The translations under genes were made by a program, and so were the position numbers. The notes beneath the pieces are model-generated. The model had not been told where the DNA came from. It saw only the letters and a program-made list of their open reading frames with translations, and searched no databases. From Pseudomonas viridiflava (lineage in GTDB: Bacteria > Pseudomonadota > Gammaproteobacteria > Pseudomonadales > Pseudomonadaceae), in NCBI RefSeq assembly GCF_900582195.1, contig NZ_UTHA01000001.1:496001-560000 (forward strand): 64,000 bases of DNA. The letters are read 5' to 3'. Of the stretch, positions 61,701 through 64,000 are shown piece by piece; the stretch's first letter is position 1; each line of letters opens with the position of its first letter.

Positions 61701-61996
61701 GATTTTCTCCGTTCGTTATTTCGCTATAAAAACCTACGTCTGAACGGAAAAACTAATAGCGCCAAAGCGCGCGGTCAACCTGTCAACCTTGACAGTATCA
61801 ACCCACAAATAACTGCATTAAGCTACGGCGCCGTGATTTGCTAAACACAACTCTTCAAAAGCCAACAATTTTCTGTAAAGCACTATCCGCAAGATATAAA
61901 TAATTTTCCTGACGAAAATCGATCACTATCCAGCCTCCAATCAACAGCGGCACACAATTTGCTGTCTATTTCAACTACGTTGGCTGGAACAGACCC
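61701..61996. other. Divergent AT-rich intergenic region
   Basis: This stretch of 296 bases between the orphan gene and the AraC gene contains no gene-like frame. It must hold both promoters; no specific operator stands out. Confidence 0.4.
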
Positions 61997-62989
61997 ATGC
62001 TCCATTCCCACCTCACCACCCTCAACGCCGTCTCTCTGATCCTCAACACCTTCAAAGCCGAAGGCCTGTCGAGCGAGGCGTTGCTGGTCGGCAGCGGCAT
62101 CAGTGCGGCGGATCTCAGCCGTGCCGACACGCGCATCACCACCAATCAGGAGATGCAGGTCTGCGCCAATGCGGTCGCGCTCAAGCACGACATCGGCCTG
62201 GAACTGGGCCGGCGCATGCATGTTTCCTGCTACGGCATCCTCGGTTACGCCCTGCTCACTTGTGCCACCTTCGGTGACGCTTTACGTCTGGCGATCCGTT
62301 ATCCGGCGTTGTTGGGAACACTTTTCGAGTTGAATCTGGAGGACGACGGTGAACGTATCTGGTTCGTCGCGGCGGACTATCGGGAAAGTCCCGCGATGGC
62401 CGTGTTCAATGCCGAGTTCTGCCTGGTGTCGCTGAAAGTGATTTGTGATGACCTGCTCGGGCATCCGCTGCCTTTGCTCGCCACGCGCTTCGAGCACGCC
62501 GCGCCGGATTATCGCGACAGCTATGCCGAACACTTCAACTCACCGTTGCACTTCTCTGCGAAGGACAACGCCTTTGCCTTCGATCGGCATTGGCTCGACC
62601 GGCCACTGCCGTTGGCAGATGCCATCACCCACCAAGCCATGGCCGAACGTTGCCGCAAGCAGAATCTTGAATTCACCGGGCGTCAGGCGTGGCTGGGGCG
62701 GATTCGACAGTTGCTCAGCGGCCAACTGAATGCTGCGCCGGGACTGGAAGGTCTGGCACAACAGATGAAATGCTCGCCGCGCACCTTGCGCCGCCATCTC
62801 AAGGACATGGGCAGCAGCTATCAGGAATTGCTCGATGAGCTGCGTTTCGAGCGGGCCAAGCAGATGTTGTGCGAGGACCAGTTGCCGATTTATCGCATCG
62901 CCGAAACCCTCGGCTTCAGTGAGACCGCCAGTTTCCGCCATGCCTTTGTGCGCTGGAGCGGCGTGGCGCCGAGCCAGTTCAGGGCCTGA
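61997..62989 (+). CDS. AraC-family transcriptional regulator
   Basis: The 330-residue protein has an N-terminal Arabinose_bd-type domain (about 20-205; LELGRRMHVSCYGILGYALLTCATFGDAL in pieces) and a C-terminal double helix-turn-helix (GLEGLAQQMKCSPRTLRRHLKDMG and IAETLGFSETASFRHAFVRWSG). The type resembles OruR/ArgR-like regulators of amino-acid use. It is followed by the acetylpolyamine amidohydrolase gene on the same strand after 127 bases, a plausible target. ATG 61997. Confidence 0.9.
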   Translation: MLHSHLTTLNAVSLILNTFKAEGLSSEALLVGSGISAADLSRADTRITTNQEMQVCANAVALKHDIGLELGRRMHVSCYGILGYALLTCATFGDALRLAIRYPALLGTLFELNLEDDGERIWFVAADYRESPAMAVFNAEFCLVSLKVICDDLLGHPLPLLATRFEHAAPDYRDSYAEHFNSPLHFSAKDNAFAFDRHWLDRPLPLADAITHQAMAERCRKQNLEFTGRQAWLGRIRQLLSGQLNAAPGLEGLAQQMKCSPRTLRRHLKDMGSSYQELLDELRFERAKQMLCEDQLPIYRIAETLGFSETASFRHAFVRWSGVAPSQFRA

Positions 62990-63116
62990 AGAAGGGGCGA
63001 ATTGCGGTCAGTGTTTTTGGCCATATCCATCCCCTTTTGGCCTTTCCTGCCGTTTTCCGATTCGTCTTGTCCCGCAACACTGAGAGCAACCGAATCAGCC
63101 CTGCGGAGAACAACAA

Positions 63117-64000
63117 ATGCTGACGATCTACTCGGACGATCACCACCTGCACCACGGCCGCTGCGAACTCATCGATGGCCAGCTCAAGCCGTGCTTCGAG
63201 ATGCCGTCGCGCGCCGACCACGTCCTGCTGCGCGTTAAAAACCAGAACCTCGGCCCGGTCGAAGCGCCGAAGGACTTCGGCCTGGAACCTATCGCCCGCA
63301 TCCACAGCCGCGACTACCTCGACTTCTTCAAAGGCGCGTGGGATCGATGGACTGAATTCAATACCGATGGCGACCTGCTGCCCTACACCTGGCCAGCGCG
63401 CACCTTGCGTGCAATCAAACCGACCAGCCTGCACGGCCAGCTCGGTTATTACAGCTTCGATGGCGGCGCACCGATCACTGCTGGCACCTGGCAAGCAGCG
63501 TACAGCGCGGCGCAGGTTGCCCTGACCGCACAAGCAGAAATCCAGCGTGGCGCACGGGCTGCCTTCGCCTTGTGCCGGCCACCGGGACACCACGCCGCCA
63601 GCGATTTGATGGGCGGTTATTGCTACCTCAACAACGCCGCCATCGCCGCACAAGCCTTCCTCGATCAGGGCCACAGGAAAGTCGCGATCCTCGACGTCGA
63701 TTACCACCACGGCAACGGTACGCAGTCGATTTTCTATGAACGCAGCGATGTGCTGTTCACCTCGATCCACGGCCACCCGGAAGCGGAGTTCCCGTTCTTT
63801 CTCGGCTACGACGATGAGCGTGGCGAAGGGGCCGGTGAAGGTTTCAACTTCAACTATCCGCTCCCCGCCGGCTCCGGCTGGGACGTGTGGAGAGCGGCGC
63901 TGGATCAGGCCTGCGATGAAATCGACCGTTACGGTGCCGACGTCGTTGTCGTATCGCTCGGCGTCGACACCTTCAAGGACGACCCGATTTCGCAGTTCAA
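63117..64000 (+). CDS. Acetylpolyamine amidohydrolase (HDAC-like), cut by window end
   Basis: The first 294 codons of a histone-deacetylase-family enzyme are present; the last about 50 codons lie outside. Visible active-site elements are CRPPGHHAASDLMGGYC (catalytic His pair), LDVDYHHGNGTQS (zinc Asp and His) and VSLGVDTFKDDP (third zinc Asp). Early sequence MLTIYSDDHHLHHGRCELIDG matches bacterial acetylpolyamine deacetylases AphA/AphB, which remove acetyl groups from acetylputrescine and related polyamines for catabolism. ATG 63117 has CGGAG upstream. It is likely regulated by the AraC protein encoded before it. Confidence 0.9.
   Translation, partial: MLTIYSDDHHLHHGRCELIDGQLKPCFEMPSRADHVLLRVKNQNLGPVEAPKDFGLEPIARIHSRDYLDFFKGAWDRWTEFNTDGDLLPYTWPARTLRAIKPTSLHGQLGYYSFDGGAPITAGTWQAAYSAAQVALTAQAEIQRGARAAFALCRPPGHHAASDLMGGYCYLNNAAIAAQAFLDQGHRKVAILDVDYHHGNGTQSIFYERSDVLFTSIHGHPEAEFPFFLGYDDERGEGAGEGFNFNYPLPAGSGWDVWRAALDQACDEIDRYGADVVVVSLGVDTFKDDPISQF

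Overview
The window is a high-GC chromosomal segment of a Pseudomonas, most likely of the P. fluorescens group. The evidence is gene content (ubiC-ubiA, hupA-rubredoxin, phoBR, pstSCAB-phoU, purEK, aspA), recalled synteny with the PA5348-PA5429 stretch of P. aeruginosa, and many copies of the Pseudomonas REP hairpin (tgtgggagcgagcttgctcg). No tRNA, rRNA, CRISPR array, IS element or prophage was seen.

Region 1 (1-5155) is an accessory area on the minus strand. Three adjacent exported proteins carry LprI/DUF1311-like domains, and remnants of decayed coding sequence lie between two of them. A plus-strand DUF6124-like gene sits behind a long, strongly structured leader. The putative immunity gene of the first T6SS effector follows.

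Region 2 (4652-31694) is a complete type VI secretion locus, almost certainly one transcription unit on the minus strand. Its order matches P. aeruginosa HSI-II: tssA, tssB, tssC, tssE, tssF, tssG, clpV, sfa2 (sigma54 activator), orfX (46-residue lipoprotein), fha, tssJ, tssK, tssL, tssM, stp1, stk1, then vgrG. No hcp is present. Two AT-richer cargo cassettes are embedded in it. One, at the 3' end, is a VgrG with a swapped C-terminal tail, a 590-residue peptidoglycan-targeting effector candidate and a periplasmic immunity candidate. The other lies between tssE and tssF: a PAAR protein with a variable tail, an unrecognised 283-residue effector candidate and a 4-TM immunity candidate.

Region 3 (31695-49512) holds hupA, rubredoxin reductase, rubredoxin, ubiC-ubiA, and then the phosphate regulon: a secreted COG4315-type protein divergent from phoB-phoR, a CorC-family transporter, an M23 peptidase, a response regulator, phoU, pstB, pstA, pstC and pstS. 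Pho boxes are visible before phoB, before the divergent secreted-protein gene, before pstS and very close to the pstC start. The phoB intergenic region looks like a bidirectional PhoB promoter sharing one -10 hexamer.

Region 4 (49513-64000) carries metabolic genes: an MHS-type MFS transporter, a hotdog thioesterase, hexose-6-phosphate mutarotase, a DUF3299 protein, a GlsB-type membrane protein, purE-purK, a LysR regulator divergent from aspA (aspartase), an AGCS amino-acid:sodium symporter, a cytosolic-type asparaginase, a small orphan AT-rich gene, an AraC regulator, and an acetylpolyamine amidohydrolase cut by the window end. Asparaginase, aspartase and the AGCS carrier form a plausible amino-acid catabolic module.
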